Below are positions 63,297-64,000 of a stretch of DNA of 64,000 nt, piece after piece. The notes under the pieces are model-generated. The model was not told the origin of the DNA, made no database searches, and saw only the letters and a list, made by a program, of their open reading frames with translations. Position 1 is the first letter of the stretch. Each line of letters starts with the position of its first letter. The DNA lies in assembly GCA_030427735.1 (NCBI GenBank), contig JAUIBP010000001.1:473039-537038 (forward strand), written 5' to 3'. This DNA comes from Bacteroidia bacterium. Its GTDB lineage: Bacteria; Bacteroidota; Bacteroidia; Flavobacteriales; Flavobacteriaceae. The position numbers and the translations under genes were made by a program.

Positions 63297-63871
63297 TTTT
63301 GGTTTGGTTTTTCAATCAGACAGCATTTATTATACCATCCAATTTTTAAATTAGTTAGTGATTTACAATTAAAGCTATTAAATTAATTAGGCTTTTAATA
63401 AAGCTTTATTAGTATAATAGAAGTTCCTTTAATTTGTACAATAGCACAACAACAAACCAAAAGTAAAGTCCATTACATGTTAACTATTCTAAAACTAAAC
63501 AGTAAATATTATAGAACCATCCTGTAGTATCATGTAACACACTAATAATCAATCATGATTACTAAAATATAGAGTATTGATTCTGAATAAATGTAAAAAT
63601 GAAATAATGGCAGTGAGTATTTCGCTGAGTATTTAGCTATTAGAATTGAGATGCTAGACAGTTAGAGTCTAGAGTATAGACTTTATGAAGATTTGAAAAT
63701 TGGTTCAATATAGCAATTATCCAATGTAGTAATGTAACAATGGGATGGTGGTTAACTTTAAACCTTTGTATTCCGATGCAAGATTAATTTAACATTGGTA
63801 TCTGGTATTTGTGTAGTTAGAAAGAACCATATAACCGTTTCACTGCATCACCATGTCACTAAAGTATTTAA
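63297..63871. other. Intergenic region between the RG lyase gene and the rRNA operon
   Basis: About 575 nt, AT-rich, no credible gene. It contains a minus-strand TACTTTTG (63459-63466), a possible -7 box for the lyase gene 163 nt from its start; a short direct repeat of TGAGTATTT (63614 and 63626); and a CTAGAC/GTCTAG inverted repeat (63654-63672). Confidence 0.4.
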
Positions 63872-63907
63872 ACAAAAAAATCCCCAACAAATTCATGTTG
63901 GGGATTT
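63872..63907 (-). terminator. Terminator of the ribosomal RNA operon
   Basis: 12-bp perfect inverted repeat (63878-63889 with 63896-63907), followed on the minus strand by a T run. It directly follows the 5S gene. Confidence 0.85.
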
Positions 63908-63915
63908 CTAAAAAA

Positions 63916-64000
63916 GGCGACGACCTACTCTCCCACAAATGCAGTACCATCGGCGCTAATGGGCTTAACTTCTCTGTTCGGAATGGTAAGAGGTGAGCCC
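63916..64000 (-). rRNA. rrf: 5S ribosomal RNA, 3' part (5' end outside the window)
   Basis: On the minus strand the sequence contains the conserved CATTCCGAACAGAGAAGTTA block, then CGCCGATGGTACTGC, and ends GGGAGAGTAGGTCGTCGCC. This is a typical bacterial 5S 3' two-thirds. A ribosomal operon therefore runs leftward into the window; 23S and 16S should lie beyond the right edge. Confidence 0.95.

Noticed and set aside
63600..63680. Short direct and inverted repeats as a CRISPR or integration site
   Set aside because: Arms of 6-9 bp with only two copies and no regular spacing; compatible with drifting AT-rich DNA.

Overview
The window is a chromosomal segment from a low-GC member of the Flavobacteriaceae (Bacteroidota), probably marine or algae-associated. 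The evidence is: many starts preceded by the Bacteroidota -7 promoter element TAnnTTTG and no reliable Shine-Dalgarno; two secreted enzymes with type IX secretion (T9SS) C-terminal sorting domains; typical Bacteroidota families (DUF4199, DUF349, DUF368, OstA-like, GlmU-like, large one-chain PurL); and a pectin-degrading PL11 rhamnogalacturonan lyase. No phage, IS element, CRISPR array or tRNA gene was seen. Most of it is conserved core genome.

Layout. 1-12.2 kb: end of an unidentified gene, pabB (folate), an aldose-epimerase-like gene, a DEAD-box helicase, a secreted S1/P1 nuclease, a lytic transglycosylase, an alpha/beta hydrolase, a small GNAT-like protein, a lipoprotein, mtaB (tRNA modification), a peptide-binding lipoprotein, a GlmU-like nucleotidyltransferase and ribosomal protein L31. 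12.3-21.7 kb: DUF4199 membrane protein, GT2 glycosyltransferase, phosphohexose mutase overlapping an ABC exporter, a three-gene ECF sigma operon (sigma, one-TM protein, periplasmic helical protein), an Asp-box lipoprotein and an RsmB-type rRNA methyltransferase. 21.8-31 kb: T9SS endonuclease I, purL, then a TPR histidine kinase, its NarL-type regulator and a truncated AraC-like gene without a normal start codon. 31.2-37.5 kb: trmH, sirtuin, spoT, a Fur-family regulator and purA.

37.5-47 kb is a long co-directional block of envelope and metabolic genes: OstA/LptA-like protein, class III aminotransferase, TPR protein, two tandem DUF368 (undecaprenyl-phosphate translocase family) genes, aroE and a DUF349 protein. 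47-55 kb holds an NDH-2-type dehydrogenase split by a one-base frameshift, an epimerase, a pentapeptide-repeat protein, mnmD, ilvE, a MazG-like protein, a small membrane protein, an SRPBCC/GyrI-like protein, crcB and a DUF1684 lipoprotein. 55-64 kb is more accessory: an MFS transporter with a terminator-like hairpin in its leader, LacI and Lrp regulators, an orphan helical protein and a 1509-residue PL11 lyase carrying beta-strand repeat modules. A ribosomal operon on the minus strand begins to enter at the right edge (5S rRNA and its terminator).

The points most worth a second look are the PL11/repeat fusion, a 137-nt nested palindrome between ilvE and the MazG-like gene, the AraC-like gene that seems to need an ATT or other rare start and lacks its second helix-turn-helix, the NDH-2 frameshift, the hairpin directly ahead of the MFS gene, and three convergent gene pairs whose stop codons interlock on the same TTAA.
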